Assembly (NCBI RefSeq): GCF_031312595.1
Contig: NZ_CP133592.1
Location: forward strand, 992,001 to 1,056,000
DNA: 64,000 nucleotides
Source: Methanolobus sediminis
GTDB lineage: Archaea; Halobacteriota; Methanosarcinia; Methanosarcinales; Methanosarcinaceae
Direction of reading: 5' to 3'
Shown here piece after piece: positions 18,534-28,350 of the stretch; within the stretch, counting starts at the first letter, position 1, and each line of letters begins with the position of its first letter. The notes beneath the pieces were generated by a model. It saw only the letters and a program-made list of their open reading frames with translations. It was not told where the DNA came from and did no database searches. The position numbers and the translations under genes are program-made.

Positions 18534-18572
18534 TTTATATATGGTAACATAGTACATAGGATTCCGTTGTAC
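18534..18572 (+). promoter_or_regulatory. nifH promoter and palindromic operator (probable NrpR site)
   Basis: The TATA box TTTATATAT lies at 18534-18542. An imperfect 21-base inverted repeat at 18552-18572 has arms GTACA/TGTAC and inner GGA/TCC around a central T at 18562, covering the expected transcription start. A repressor bound here would block initiation. NrpR is the likely protein, since nrpR is nearby and known NrpR operators are short GGA/TCC-type inverted repeats. The nifH leader to 18666 is A-rich and unstructured. Confidence 0.65.
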
Positions 18573-18648
18573 GATACAAAGCAACGCAGCTCCAAAAAAT
18601 AACACAGTCGTACAACAAAACAAACAAACAAAAAAACACATCAAATAA

Positions 18649-19488
<840 letters not shown>

Positions 19489-19512
19489 TTATAATATCTG
19501 AGGTGAAAAACT

Positions 19513-19830
19513 ATGCAGATGATTCGTGCAATTATCAGACCAGAAAAGGTAGTTGATGTAGTAGATGCACTCGAAAAGGAAGACTTTGTCTCCCTTACCA
19601 AGACCGATGTATTCGGAAGAGGTAAGCAGAGAGGTATCCACACAGCAGAATTACAGTTTAACGAACTTCCAAAGACAATGCTTATGCTGGTAGTTGAAGA
19701 TGCTGACAAGGACAAAGTTCTTGAGATCATCACTGCTTCAGCTCGCACAGGAAAGTACGGAGACGGTAAGATCTTCGTAAGCCCAGTAGAAAGCGCATAC
19801 ACAGTCCGTACAGGCGCAAGCGGACTTTAA
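19513..19830 (+). CDS. nifI1: PII-like nitrogenase regulator NifI1
   Basis: The 105-residue GlnB-family protein opens with MIRAIIRPEKVVDVVDALEKE. It has a T-loop base GRGKQRGIHTAELQFNELPK that lacks the canonical tyrosines, and the C-terminal GDGKIFVSPVESAYTVRTG. With NifI2 it forms a hetero-oligomer that binds NifDK and switches nitrogenase off when ammonium appears, with relief by 2-oxoglutarate (known in Methanococcus). It starts 24 bases after nifH with a GAGGTGA binding site. The position between nifH and nifD is diagnostic. Confidence 0.96.
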   Translation: MQMIRAIIRPEKVVDVVDALEKEDFVSLTKTDVFGRGKQRGIHTAELQFNELPKTMLMLVVEDADKDKVLEIITASARTGKYGDGKIFVSPVESAYTVRTGASGL

Positions 19831-19847
19831 ATCCGGAGGGATTTTAA

Positions 19848-20225
19848 ATGAAGGAAATAACGGCGATCATCCGCATGAACAAGGTGCAGAAGACACTTGA
19901 TGCCCTTGATGAATGTGGATACCCCTCATTCACCGTAGAAAAGGTGATGGGTCGCGGTAAGCAAAAGGGATTATGCTTCGAGTTCAACCCTCCACTTCCT
20001 GAACAGCCAGAGCCAGAGCTTACTCACGTGCCTTTTGTCCCAAAGAGAATGTTCACAATCGTTGTGGATGACCAGGCAGCTGATGAGATAATACAGAAAA
20101 TAATCACAATAAACCAGACAGGCCATGCAGGAGACGGAAAGATCTTCGTTACAGACATACCTGAAGCGGTCAGAGTAAGGACCGGAGAAACTGGAGAAGA
20201 GATCGTAGGGAGGAATGTCGAATGA
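19848..20225 (+). CDS. nifI2: PII-like nitrogenase regulator NifI2
   Basis: The 125-residue partner of NifI1 has [21 protein letters not shown] and [20 protein letters not shown] longer Pro- and Glu-rich T-loop insertion ([20 protein letters not shown]) is characteristic of NifI2, and it ends with [20 protein letters not shown]. The extended loop is thought to contact NifDK. The last four bases overlap the nifD start (ATGA at 20222-20225), so translation is coupled to nifD. Confidence 0.96.
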   Translation: MKEITAIIRMNKVQKTLDALDECGYPSFTVEKVMGRGKQKGLCFEFNPPLPEQPEPELTHVPFVPKRMFTIVVDDQAADEIIQKIITINQTGHAGDGKIFVTDIPEAVRVRTGETGEEIVGRNVE

Positions 20226-21805
20226 GTTCTGAAGTAGAAAGATCACAGCAAGTCATCGACGATATGATGAAGATCTATCCTAAGAAGACTGAAAAGGATA
20301 GAAGAAAGCACTTTACAGTAAAGGACTCCTGCGAAACAGAGCAGCACATCGAAGCCAACGCCAAGACAGTCCCTGGTATAATGACAAACCGTGGTTGTGC
20401 CTATGCCGGTGGAAAGGGTGTGGTAATGGGACCTATCAAGGACATGGTTCACATCACACACGGCCCAATTGGCTGTGGTTACTACACCTGGGGAACCAGG
20501 CGTAACATGGCCAAGGCAGAAGAGGGCGGTGACAACTATATGCAATACTGTTTCTCAACAGACATGAAAGAAACAGATATTGTATTTGGTGGTGAAAAGA
20601 AGCTCAAGGAAGCAATTGATGATGCAATGAGAATCTTCAAGCCTGGAGCTATCTCCATCAATGCAACATGCCCGGTAGGACTTATCGGTGACGATATTGA
20701 ATCCGTAGCACGTAATGCAGAAAAGGATTATCCTGGTTTAAAGGTACTGGCTCTTCGCTGTGAAGGATACAGAGGTGTAAGCCAGTCTGCAGGACACCAC
20801 GTTGCAAGTAACGTAATCATGGAACAGCTCATCGGTACTGAGGAACTTGAGAACCCAACACCATTTGACATAAACATCTTTGGTGAATACAACATTGGTG
20901 GTGACCTCTGGGAAGTCAAGCAGCTCTTTGAGAAGATAGGATACCGTATAGTTTCAAGCTTTACTGGAGACGGTTCATACCACAACATCTCAAAGGCACA
21001 CATGGCAAAGCTCAGTATCCTCCTCTGTCACAGGTCAGTTAACTACACTAACCGTATGATGGAAGAGAAGTACGGAGTTCCATGGCTCAAGGTCAATTAC
21101 GTTGGTGTTGAAGGAACAAAGAAGACACTCAGGAAGATGGCTGAATACTTCGATAACGAAGAACTCACAAAGAAGACTGAAGAAGTAATTGAAGAAGAAA
21201 TGGCAAAGATCCAGCCAGAACTTGAGAAGTACAAGAACAAGCTTCAGGGCAAGACAGCATTTATCTATGCTGGCGGTTCAAGGTCACACCACTACCAGAA
21301 CCTCTTTGAAGATCTTGGAATGAAGGTACTTGTTGCAGGATACCAGTTCGCTCACCGTGATGACTACGAAGGAAGACAGATTCTTGACGGTCTGAAGGAA
21401 AAGGCATCAAGTGGAATTCTTGAAGACCTCCACTATGAGAGAGATGAGAACTTCACACCAGCTATCAGTCCAGAACGTATGGCAGAACTCAAGGAAAAGC
21501 TTGGCCTTATGCAATATGAAGGAATGTTACCAGAAATGAAGGATGGTGCAATCATGGTGGACGACCTTAACCACCACGAGACAGAATTCCTCATAAAGGA
21601 ACTCAAGCCAGACCTGTTCTGTTCCGGTATCAAGGACAAGTACTGGGCACAGAAGATGGGTGTCCCATCCAGACAGATACACTCATATGACTACAGCGGT
21701 CGTTACACTGGATTTACTGGTGTACTGAACTTTGCAAGAGATGTAGACATGGCAGTAAACAACCCAAGCTGGAAGCTCCAGAAGACCCCATGGAAGGGAG
21801 AATAA
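20222..21805 (+). CDS. nifD: Nitrogenase molybdenum-iron protein alpha chain
   Basis: This is the 527-residue catalytic subunit. P-cluster ligands are C59 (NRGCAYAGG), C85 ([10 protein letters not shown]) and C150 ([12 protein letters not shown]). The FeMo-cofactor ligands are C269 ([10 protein letters not shown]) and H487 ([10 protein letters not shown]). An insertion of about 45-60 residues (roughly 385-445) relative to the Azotobacter protein is the one typical of clostridial and methanogen NifD. No vnfG or anfG lies between nifD and nifK, so this is the Mo enzyme. It overlaps nifI2 by four bases. Confidence 0.98.
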   Translation: MSSEVERSQQVIDDMMKIYPKKTEKDRRKHFTVKDSCETEQHIEANAKTVPGIMTNRGCAYAGGKGVVMGPIKDMVHITHGPIGCGYYTWGTRRNMAKAEEGGDNYMQYCFSTDMKETDIVFGGEKKLKEAIDDAMRIFKPGAISINATCPVGLIGDDIESVARNAEKDYPGLKVLALRCEGYRGVSQSAGHHVASNVIMEQLIGTEELENPTPFDINIFGEYNIGGDLWEVKQLFEKIGYRIVSSFTGDGSYHNISKAHMAKLSILLCHRSVNYTNRMMEEKYGVPWLKVNYVGVEGTKKTLRKMAEYFDNEELTKKTEEVIEEEMAKIQPELEKYKNKLQGKTAFIYAGGSRSHHYQNLFEDLGMKVLVAGYQFAHRDDYEGRQILDGLKEKASSGILEDLHYERDENFTPAISPERMAELKEKLGLMQYEGMLPEMKDGAIMVDDLNHHETEFLIKELKPDLFCSGIKDKYWAQKMGVPSRQIHSYDYSGRYTGFTGVLNFARDVDMAVNNPSWKLQKTPWKGE

Positions 21806-21819
21806 AGGAGGCCTGAAAA

Positions 21820-23190
21820 ATGTTAGATTATACACCAAAGGAAAAGGTGGAGAGAAATGCACTGGTTGTTAACCCTGCAAAGATCTGCCAGCCTATTGGC
21901 GCAACATATGCTGCGCTGGGTATACGCAACTGTATGCCCCACAGCCACGGTTCACAGGGATGTCTTTCATACCTGAGAATGGCTCTTACAAGACACTTCA
22001 GAGAACCAACCATCGGTACAACCAGCAGTTTCTATGAAGGTACTGCTGTATTCGGTGGTGCATCAAACCTTAAGAAGTCACTTGAGAACATTGAAGCTGT
22101 ATACACACCAGAAGTAGTTGCAATCCACACTACATGTCTCTCAGAGACAATTGGTGACGATGTAGGCTCTATTATTGAATCTGTAAGGGAAGAAGAACTC
22201 ATCGACCCATCCATCAAGCTCTGTTCAGCATCAACCCCAAGTTATGTGGGTTCCCACGTAACAGGTTACGACAACATGGTAAAGTCATTTGTCACAACCT
22301 TTGCACAGAAGACAAAGCCAAACGGCAAGCTGAACCTAATTCCTGGTTTTGTAGACCCAGGAGACATTCGTGAGATGAAGAGAATACTCTCCATCATGAA
22401 TATCCCTACAATAGTCTTCCCTGACCAGACAGATGTCCTGGATACCGGAATGGGAATGGAAAGAGAACTGTTCGCAAATGGCGGAACACCAATCGGTGAC
22501 GTAGAGGACAGTGCAAACTCCATGGGTACCATCGCACTCTGTGGAATGGCAGGCGGCGCAGCAGCAACCGTATTCAAGAACAAGTTCAAGATGCCAGTCC
22601 AGATCGGACCTGCACCAATAGGCATACGCTATACAGACAGGTTTGTCATGAAGGCAGCTGAGCTTGCAAATGTAGCAATCCCACCTGAACTTGAACAGGA
22701 AAGGGCAAGGGTTGTTGACATGATGACAGATGCTCACCCACACTTCTATGGTAAGAAGGTAGCCATATTCGGCGACTGTGACATAATAGAAGGTCTTACA
22801 AGCCTTGTGCTTGAAATGGGAATGGAGCCTGTTGTAGTTCTTTCGGGATCAATTAGCAAGGCTTACGTTGAAAGAGTCTCTGAAATGGTACACCCACTGT
22901 ACCCTAACGCACAGATTCTTGACGAAGCTGACCTTTTCACACTCCACCAGATCATAAAGAATGAGCCTGTAGACATGCTGATCGGTAACACCTATGGTAA
23001 GCACATTGCTCTTGCCGAGGATATCCCACTGATCAGGGTAGGGTTCCCAATCATGGACAGGGCAAACCTGCACCACTTCCCGGTCATGGGATACGCAGGA
23101 GCAGCTCGCATGATCGAGTGGATAGGAAACACATTCTTGGACATCAAGGACAAGACAATTCCTGAAGAAGAAATAGAGGTCGTACAGTAA
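21820..23190 (+). CDS. nifK: Nitrogenase molybdenum-iron protein beta chain
   Basis: The 456-residue partner of NifD shares the P-cluster through C23 (NPAKICQPIGA), C48 (GSQGCLSYLR) and C106 (TTCLSETIGDD). It lacks the N-terminal extension of proteobacterial NifK, as is usual in methanogens and clostridia. AGGAGG lies just before the ATG. The last codons (Glu-Val-Val-Gln-stop) form the first arm of a hairpin whose sequence is repeated 43 bases downstream. Confidence 0.98.
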   Translation: MLDYTPKEKVERNALVVNPAKICQPIGATYAALGIRNCMPHSHGSQGCLSYLRMALTRHFREPTIGTTSSFYEGTAVFGGASNLKKSLENIEAVYTPEVVAIHTTCLSETIGDDVGSIIESVREEELIDPSIKLCSASTPSYVGSHVTGYDNMVKSFVTTFAQKTKPNGKLNLIPGFVDPGDIREMKRILSIMNIPTIVFPDQTDVLDTGMGMERELFANGGTPIGDVEDSANSMGTIALCGMAGGAAATVFKNKFKMPVQIGPAPIGIRYTDRFVMKAAELANVAIPPELEQERARVVDMMTDAHPHFYGKKVAIFGDCDIIEGLTSLVLEMGMEPVVVLSGSISKAYVERVSEMVHPLYPNAQILDEADLFTLHQIIKNEPVDMLIGNTYGKHIALAEDIPLIRVGFPIMDRANLHHFPVMGYAGAARMIEWIGNTFLDIKDKTIPEEEIEVVQ

Positions 23191-23240
23191 CGACCTCTTC
23201 ATATTTGAAGAAGAGTTAGAGGTCGTACAGTAACGGCCTC
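23176..23240 (+). repeat. Duplicated hairpin spanning the nifK stop and the nifK-nifE gap
   Basis: Copy 1: GAGGTCGT (23176-23183) pairs with ACGACCTC (23190-23197), with the nifK stop in the loop. Copy 2: GAGGTCGT (23219-23226) pairs with ACGGCCTC (23233-23240), where a G-U pair preserves the stem despite a base change. The intervening TACAGTA is identical. The copies start 43 bases apart. Confidence 0.8.
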
Positions 23241-23266
23241 TGTACATTTTATTATGGAGTGAGTAT

Positions 23267-24763
23267 ATGCCAGACACTACAAGCGTGGTAGATACGCTGG
23301 ATGAAAGAAAGCCATACATAGAGCTGAAGCAGGCAAACAAGTCAGGAGAACTTGCATGTGACAATACATCTATTGCCGGTGCAATGAGCCAGAGAGCCTG
23401 CGTATATTCCGGAGCACGTGTGGCACTTAATCCCGTAACCGATGCAGTCCACCTCGTGCACGGTCCTATAGGTTGTGCAAGTTACACCTGGGACATCAGA
23501 GGAAGCCTGTCAAGTGATAAGGAGACCTTCCGTACCAGTTTTTCAACTGATATGAAGGAGCTAGATGTTGTATTCGGTGGCGAGAAAAAACTCTCAAAGA
23601 GCATTGACGAACTGGTCGAATTATATAACCCACCTGTCATCTTTGTCTATTCAACCTGTATTGTCGGTATTATCGGCGACGACCTCCAAGCCATATGTAA
23701 GGAAGCCACAGAAAGAACAGGAATACCTGTGATCCCTGTCCAGTCAGAAGGATTCAAGGGTACCAAGTCCGATGGATATAAGGCAGCATGTCATGCACTT
23801 ATGCAGCTTATCGGAACAAAGGAACCTGAAATTACATCTGAATACAGGATCAACATTCTTGGCGATTACAACGTAGCAGGAGACGTCTGGTTAGTAAAGC
23901 CCCTCTTTGAGAAGATGGGAATACAGGTCATTACTTCTATGACAGGAGATGCGACGGCAGATAGCATCTCAAAGGCACATGGAGCACAACTGAATCTGGT
24001 TCAGTGTTCAGGTTCCATGACATATCTCGCGAAGTGGATGAAGAAGGAATACGGGATTCCTTTCACAAAGGTCAGCTATTTTGGAATAGAAGACCTTTCA
24101 ATAGCACTTAGGTCAACTGCTGAATTCTTCGGTTCAGAAGAAATGATGAACATTGCAGAAGAAATAATCGAGCAGGAAACAAACAGAATAATGCCTGAAA
24201 TTCAGGAAATCAGAAGCAGACTTGAAGGGAAGACTGCAGCAATTTACATGGGCGGGGCGGCCAAGGCATTAACATTGATAAAGGGTTTCCGTGAACTCGG
24301 AATGGAAACCGTAATTATAGGAACACAAACCGGAAAGCGTGATGATTACAAGCAGATAAGTTACCAGGTAAAGGACGGAACCGTCATTGTAGATGATGCA
24401 AATGCTCTGGAACTTGCAGATCTTCTTGTAAGACAGAAGGCAGACCTCATGGTAGCAGGTGTCAAGGAAAGATTCCTAGCTTTCAAGCTTGGAGTAGCAT
24501 TCTGTGACTTTAACCATGACAGGGTAATTGAGTTTGAAGGCTACGACGGATTCCTTAACTTTGCAAGGGAACTTGACACTACAGTCAACAGTCCTGTGTG
24601 GAGGTACGTAGGTAGCAAGATCGGAGACTCATGTACCGGTAAGAACGGGGCAGAAGAAACAACTGATTCAACTGCAAAGGCAGGAACAATCAAGAAGATC
24701 GATGGGGATAATAATATGCAGAAGATTAATCCCATTACATTACAGCAGGAGCCAGTGGCATGA
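23267..24763 (+). CDS. nifE: FeMo-cofactor biosynthesis scaffold NifE
   Basis: The 498-residue NifD paralogue forms the NifEN scaffold on which NifB cofactor is matured with Mo and homocitrate. Cluster cysteines are seen in QRACVYSGARVAL, HGPIGCASYTW and YSTCIVGIIGDD, and a cofactor-site cysteine in LVQCSGSM. The C-terminal 50 residues are a low-complexity Thr/Gly/Asn-rich tail beyond the fold. GGAG lies before the ATG at 23267. It overlaps nifN by ATGA. nifB is not in this window. Confidence 0.96.
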   Translation: MPDTTSVVDTLDERKPYIELKQANKSGELACDNTSIAGAMSQRACVYSGARVALNPVTDAVHLVHGPIGCASYTWDIRGSLSSDKETFRTSFSTDMKELDVVFGGEKKLSKSIDELVELYNPPVIFVYSTCIVGIIGDDLQAICKEATERTGIPVIPVQSEGFKGTKSDGYKAACHALMQLIGTKEPEITSEYRINILGDYNVAGDVWLVKPLFEKMGIQVITSMTGDATADSISKAHGAQLNLVQCSGSMTYLAKWMKKEYGIPFTKVSYFGIEDLSIALRSTAEFFGSEEMMNIAEEIIEQETNRIMPEIQEIRSRLEGKTAAIYMGGAAKALTLIKGFRELGMETVIIGTQTGKRDDYKQISYQVKDGTVIVDDANALELADLLVRQKADLMVAGVKERFLAFKLGVAFCDFNHDRVIEFEGYDGFLNFARELDTTVNSPVWRYVGSKIGDSCTGKNGAEETTDSTAKAGTIKKIDGDNNMQKINPITLQQEPVA

Positions 24764-26175
24764 GTGAACGTAACTATACCACTGTAAATCCATGTATCAT
24801 GTGCCAGCCTATTGGCAGTGTAATGGCTTTTAAGGGAATCGAAGATTCAATGGTCCTCTTACATGGATCACAGGGTTGCAGTACCTACATGAGACTGCAC
24901 CTTGCACACCATTTCAGAGAACCTGTGGACATCGGTTCAAGTTCACTGAGTGAGAAGGGAGCCGTGTATGGCGGAAGCGAGAACCTGAAGAAGGGACTTA
25001 AGAACCTCATACTACGTTACAACCCGAAGGTCATCGGTGTCTCTACAACATGTCTTGCAGAGACAATTGGAGATGACATATCTCGCATAATCAGTGAATT
25101 CAGAGAAGAAGAAGGCATTGGTGCTGAAAGGATTATTATTCCAGTGCCAACACCAAGCTACGAAGAGAGCCATAACAGCGGATACATAAAGGCTGTTGAG
25201 GCAATTGTCAAGACGTTCACAATGGATGAGTCAAAGAAGGCAATATTCAACAACAAGTTAAATGTTGTACTTTCAGAGAATATCTCACCTGAAGACACAA
25301 GGGAACTTAAGCATGTGTTTGATAGTATTGTGGGTCACAACTCATACATACTCCTCCCTGATATCTCTGAGACTTTTGATGCTCCTATGACAGGAGAACT
25401 TCATAAAATCCAGCCAGGAGGAACAACTCATGCCGATATTGCAGACATGAAGAACAGTGCTGCAACCATCGGACTGGGAATTACCAATGATAACAAAGCG
25501 GTCAACTACCTTGAGCAGACTTTTGATATCCCTTCGCAGAATCTGCCCCTCCCGATAGGACTTGAATACACTGACAGGGTTTTGGCCGCATTGTCTAATA
25601 TATCAGGCGCAGAAATACCAGACGAGTTCCAGAAGGAACGCGGAAGGCTTATTGATGCTATGGTAGACTCTCACAAGTACGTTTATGGAACTAAGGTAGC
25701 CATCTATGGTGATCCTAATAACGTACTTGGAATGCTTTCACTTGCCCTTGAAAACGGAATGCACCCTATTCTTGTGGTTGCTTCCAGCAAGTCCCCAAGA
25801 TTTGCAGAACAGGCAATGGAAAGAGTGAAGCAGGTTAAGCCTGACTGCGATGTTACAATCCTTGAAGATGTTGACTTTGATACCTTCAATGACGCTGTCA
25901 AGAAGGCAAAGCCACAGATGCTTATTGGAAACTCCAATGGAAAGTACATTGCAAAGGAGATGAACATCCCATTAATTAGATTCGGGTTCCCCATCCACGA
26001 CAGAGTCGGTGCGCAGAGGATACTGACACTTGGATACAAGGGAGCAATGCGCATGCTTGACAGAATTACCAATACTATCCTCGAAGTCGAGGATACTGAA
26101 TTAGCTGCGAAATGGTCTGAACCGGAAAGCTACGTTCCGCTCGGCGAAAGTGGCTTTCACTCCGCAGAAGCGTGA
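24760..26175 (+). CDS. nifN: FeMo-cofactor biosynthesis scaffold NifN
   Basis: The 471-residue NifK paralogue has cluster cysteines in NPCIMCQPIGS, GSQGCSTYMR and STTCLAETIGDD. It pairs with NifE. It starts in a four-base overlap with nifE and ends the operon, followed by a long-stem terminator at 26204-26256. NifX, NifV and NifB are absent here, so cofactor synthesis needs genes elsewhere. Confidence 0.96.
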   Translation: MSERNYTTVNPCIMCQPIGSVMAFKGIEDSMVLLHGSQGCSTYMRLHLAHHFREPVDIGSSSLSEKGAVYGGSENLKKGLKNLILRYNPKVIGVSTTCLAETIGDDISRIISEFREEEGIGAERIIIPVPTPSYEESHNSGYIKAVEAIVKTFTMDESKKAIFNNKLNVVLSENISPEDTRELKHVFDSIVGHNSYILLPDISETFDAPMTGELHKIQPGGTTHADIADMKNSAATIGLGITNDNKAVNYLEQTFDIPSQNLPLPIGLEYTDRVLAALSNISGAEIPDEFQKERGRLIDAMVDSHKYVYGTKVAIYGDPNNVLGMLSLALENGMHPILVVASSKSPRFAEQAMERVKQVKPDCDVTILEDVDFDTFNDAVKKAKPQMLIGNSNGKYIAKEMNIPLIRFGFPIHDRVGAQRILTLGYKGAMRMLDRITNTILEVEDTELAAKWSEPESYVPLGESGFHSAEA

Positions 26176-26426
26176 GGACTAAACAAAAAATGTGTAAAAA
26201 ACGATGCAGGATAAAAAAACGTAAATCCTATCCTGCATTGACCCTTTTTTCTTTTTGAGATAATGTTATTAGTTCCAATTCCTGATTCACTAAAATCCAG
26301 AACCACTTTATCAGCACCCTCCCTCAATGTTGTCTGATCAGGAATTGCTGTAAGGATTGTACACACAGCAGTCCACTCATACTGATATTTGCTGATACTT
26401 TCAGACTTGTATGGATTATTAGTCAC
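26157..26426 (-). CDS. Possible small protein or gene remnant
   Basis: An 89-codon minus-strand frame starts MTNNPYKSESISKYQYEW. Its first 60 residues (26426-26245), with VCTILTAIPDQTTLREGADK and VVLDFSESGIGTNNIISK, look protein-like. The remainder runs through the nif terminator and the end of nifN and looks like non-coding translation. I do not recognise it. It may be the remnant of a longer gene that lost its end, or chance. Confidence 0.25.
   Translation of the reverse strand: MTNNPYKSESISKYQYEWTAVCTILTAIPDQTTLREGADKVVLDFSESGIGTNNIISKRKKGQCRIGFTFFYPASFFTHFLFSPHASAE
26204..26256 (+). terminator. Terminator of the nif operon
   Basis: ATGCAGGATA (26204-26213) pairs perfectly with TATCCTGCAT (26229-26238), followed by a T-rich run at 26245-26256. 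Confidence 0.8.
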
Positions 26427-26464
26427 TTATTACACAGATTTAATTAAAAAAATAAAAATGAGAA

Positions 26465-27046
26465 TTACCTTACCCACACAATCTGAGGTTCTTTTTTGGG
26501 TGGCTCTTCGGTTACCGTAACCTCATAGCCGAAAACAATAGGTGCAACCACCCTATAATCAGGAGTGATTCCAAGCTCATCCAGCAGCTCAGCGCTTTCC
26601 TGAACAAAACAGGCAGAACCTATCCAACAACTTCCGATTCCCATGGAATGAGCAGCAAGCATCATGTTCTCAGCACAAAGGGTACAATCATAGTCCGCAG
26701 TTATAGCTGCGTTATTTCCAAGGATTATAACCAGTACCGGAGCATCATAGAAAATGTTGAATTCTTCCATTGACAGGTATTTTTTCATTTCTTCTATACT
26801 TTCACCGGTAGCCTCTTCCAGTTTTTCCAGAAGACGTGGCTTACAATGATCTGAAATGCGCGTCATCATTTCACGGTTCTTAATCACAACAAAGAACCAG
26901 GGCTGACTGTTGAAAGCCGAAGGTGCATGGACACCTGCATCAATTATGGTTTTGATATCCTCATCACTTACATCCTCATCCACGTATTCACGAACGCTTC
27001 TTCTGGTCTTTATATTTTCAATTACAGAATTTTCTGTTACTCCCAT
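26465..27046 (-). CDS. Nitroreductase-family FMN protein
   Basis: The 193-residue protein has the nitroreductase fold signatures IKTRRSVREYVDEDV (FMN phosphate site), APSAFNSQPWFFVVI, and the C-terminal MGIGSCWIGSACF. Members reduce nitroaromatics, quinones or disulfide-like substrates with NAD(P)H, or act in other flavin chemistry; the substrate cannot be read here. GGGAGTG provides the binding site. It is the last gene of a six-gene minus-strand operon with FTR, glutaredoxin and three Rieske proteins, so a role in the same redox chain is likely by context. Confidence 0.85.
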   Translation of the reverse strand: MGVTENSVIENIKTRRSVREYVDEDVSDEDIKTIIDAGVHAPSAFNSQPWFFVVIKNREMMTRISDHCKPRLLEKLEEATGESIEEMKKYLSMEEFNIFYDAPVLVIILGNNAAITADYDCTLCAENMMLAAHSMGIGSCWIGSACFVQESAELLDELGITPDYRVVAPIVFGYEVTVTEEPPKKEPQIVWVR

Positions 27047-27070
27047 TAATTCACTCCCCCTATTCCCTTT

Positions 27071-27418
27071 TCAATTCTTATTTTTAGATTCCAGGAACTC
27101 TTTCAGCGAGATCTGCATCAGGCTGTCGGGATTATCAACATCCTTATGTACATACATACCACACCAACAACGCTTCATCGCATCATAGTGTTCCCGGTGG
27201 AATGGAATACATGGACACACAAGTTTCATGTCATGTTCCCTTTCACCCGTAAGTCCCTGACAGGGACAGAACGGACTCCCTTTTTCTTTTTCGATGTTGA
27301 CCTCCTGTTCAAGCAGGAATTCAACTAATTCCTCATCGGGACTGAACTTGTATCCCAGAGGGTCCACAACTTTTGAGAACCAGGTTCTCAGTTGCTCTTT
27401 ACGCTTCTCGTTATCCAT
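27071..27418 (-). CDS. Ferredoxin:thioredoxin reductase catalytic chain
   Basis: The 115-residue protein shows the FTR beta signature: CPC (C51, C53), CPC (C68, C70) and CWC (C84, C86). These cysteines bind a 4Fe-4S cluster and form the redox-active disulfide that passes electrons one at a time from ferredoxin to a thioredoxin or glutaredoxin. Spacings (14 and 13 residues between motifs) differ from the plant x16 and x8 pattern, as in archaeal homologues. A glutaredoxin gene ends six bases upstream and is the obvious partner. No variable chain is encoded nearby. Confidence 0.88.
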   Translation of the reverse strand: MDNEKRKEQLRTWFSKVVDPLGYKFSPDEELVEFLLEQEVNIEKEKGSPFCPCQGLTGEREHDMKLVCPCIPFHREHYDAMKRCWCGMYVHKDVDNPDSLMQISLKEFLESKNKN

Positions 27419-27424
27419 AGGAGA

Positions 27425-27673
27425 TCAAAGCTCCAGTAATATAGTGTATTTATCAGGATTGTACCCAACCACAACCTCATCATCGATCTTCACAAACGGA
27501 AATGACATTTCAGACCCATGTGCAAGGCAATCCTCCTTTATGGCTTCCTTGGTCTTATCATCCGCTTTGTCATAATCGGTATATTCAAAAGGAATATCAT
27601 GCTCCCTGAAGAATTTCTTTGCCCTCATACACCAAGGACAGGTGCTCAGGGTGTACATTACTACTTTCTTCAT
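27425..27673 (-). CDS. Glutaredoxin/NrdH-like thiol protein
   Basis: The 82-residue thioredoxin-fold protein has the active site CPWC at residues 12-15 (YTLSTCPWCMRAKKFF) and a cis-Pro in SFPFVKIDDEVVVGY. The size suits NrdH or glutaredoxin-like proteins reduced by FTR rather than by glutathione, which methanogens lack. It overlaps the preceding Rieske gene by four bases (27670-27673) and is followed by FTR six bases later, strongly suggesting an FTR-Grx electron path. Confidence 0.88.
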   Translation of the reverse strand: MKKVVMYTLSTCPWCMRAKKFFREHDIPFEYTDYDKADDKTKEAIKEDCLAHGSEMSFPFVKIDDEVVVGYNPDKYTILLEL

Positions 27674-28005
27674 TTACCTGCACCTTCCTTCCTTAAATTT
27701 ACAAAAACACCTTCTTCCATAATCCTGGTTTCATAGATAGGTACCCTGATCTCTTCTGCATCAAGGAATTTGCCTTCACGGACATCAAATCTCCAGTCAT
27801 GACATGGACATTTGATCACGTATTCTTCAAGAGTTCCTTTTGAAAGAGGACACTCCATATGCGGACATTTGTTGGACATTGCGAAAAAGTCGTCATCGAT
27901 CCTTAGAACAAGTAATTTGTTACCTTCAATAAGCAACGGCTTTTTTTCGCCGTTACCAAGATCGTCTTTCTTAATGGCGAATATCCAGTTATCTTCCTGT
28001 TTCAT
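27670..28005 (-). CDS. Soluble Rieske iron-sulfur protein (copy 1)
   Basis: The 111-residue Rieske protein starts MKQEDNWIFAIKKDDLGNGE. The cluster motifs are CPHMECPLSKG and CPCHDWRFD. The spare cysteines in both motifs (CPHMEC, CPCH) match the disulfide pair of respiratory-type Rieske proteins. I start it at 28005; the open frame to 28071 would overlap the upstream gene. There is no signal or membrane anchor, so it is cytosolic. It is one of three tandem paralogues and probably a small electron carrier. Confidence 0.88.
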   Translation of the reverse strand: MKQEDNWIFAIKKDDLGNGEKKPLLIEGNKLLVLRIDDDFFAMSNKCPHMECPLSKGTLEEYVIKCPCHDWRFDVREGKFLDAEEIRVPIYETRIMEEGVFVNLRKEGAGK

Positions 28006-28018
28006 AGATATATTCCCG

Positions 28019-28327
28019 CTATCGCACAAGAACAGATATATTCCCGTCCTTAAGCTGTGTTTCATATACATTTACCTTAATTTTGTCTGATGCTACATAT
28101 GCTCCTGTACGCAGATCAAAACTCCAGCTGTGACAGGGACATTTAATAGAATGATCCACAAGGATGCCTCCCTGAAGAGGACAATTCATGTGGGGACAAC
28201 GATTCTCAATGGCAAATATTTCCCCGTCAATACGAATCAGGAGAAGCTTTGTATCTCCTGCTTCCACAGGTTTCATTTTGCCTTCTTTCACGTCATTCTC
28301 AGTTGCAGCTATCATCCATGAAGCCAT
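28019..28327 (-). CDS. Soluble Rieske iron-sulfur protein (copy 2)
   Basis: The 102-residue paralogue begins MASWMIAATENDVKEGKMKP and carries CPHMNCPLQGG and CPCHSWSFDLRTG. The cluster Cys and His ligands and the extra cysteine pair are all present. The spacing between motifs is 16 residues, as in copy 1. It lies 13 bases from copy 1 and 23 from copy 3. No oxygenase or cytochrome subunit is nearby that would explain it as a standard ferredoxin component. Confidence 0.88.
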   Translation of the reverse strand: MASWMIAATENDVKEGKMKPVEAGDTKLLLIRIDGEIFAIENRCPHMNCPLQGGILVDHSIKCPCHSWSFDLRTGAYVASDKIKVNVYETQLKDGNISVLVR

Positions 28328-28350
28328 CTGTACTCACCGTCATCCGGCAT

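Noticed and set aside
18600-18645. A/C-rich repeats of the CAAACAAACAAA kind as a possible CRISPR or tandem array
   Set aside because: They are a short low-complexity leader of nifH with no spaced repeats; no CRISPR array or cas gene is seen anywhere in the window.
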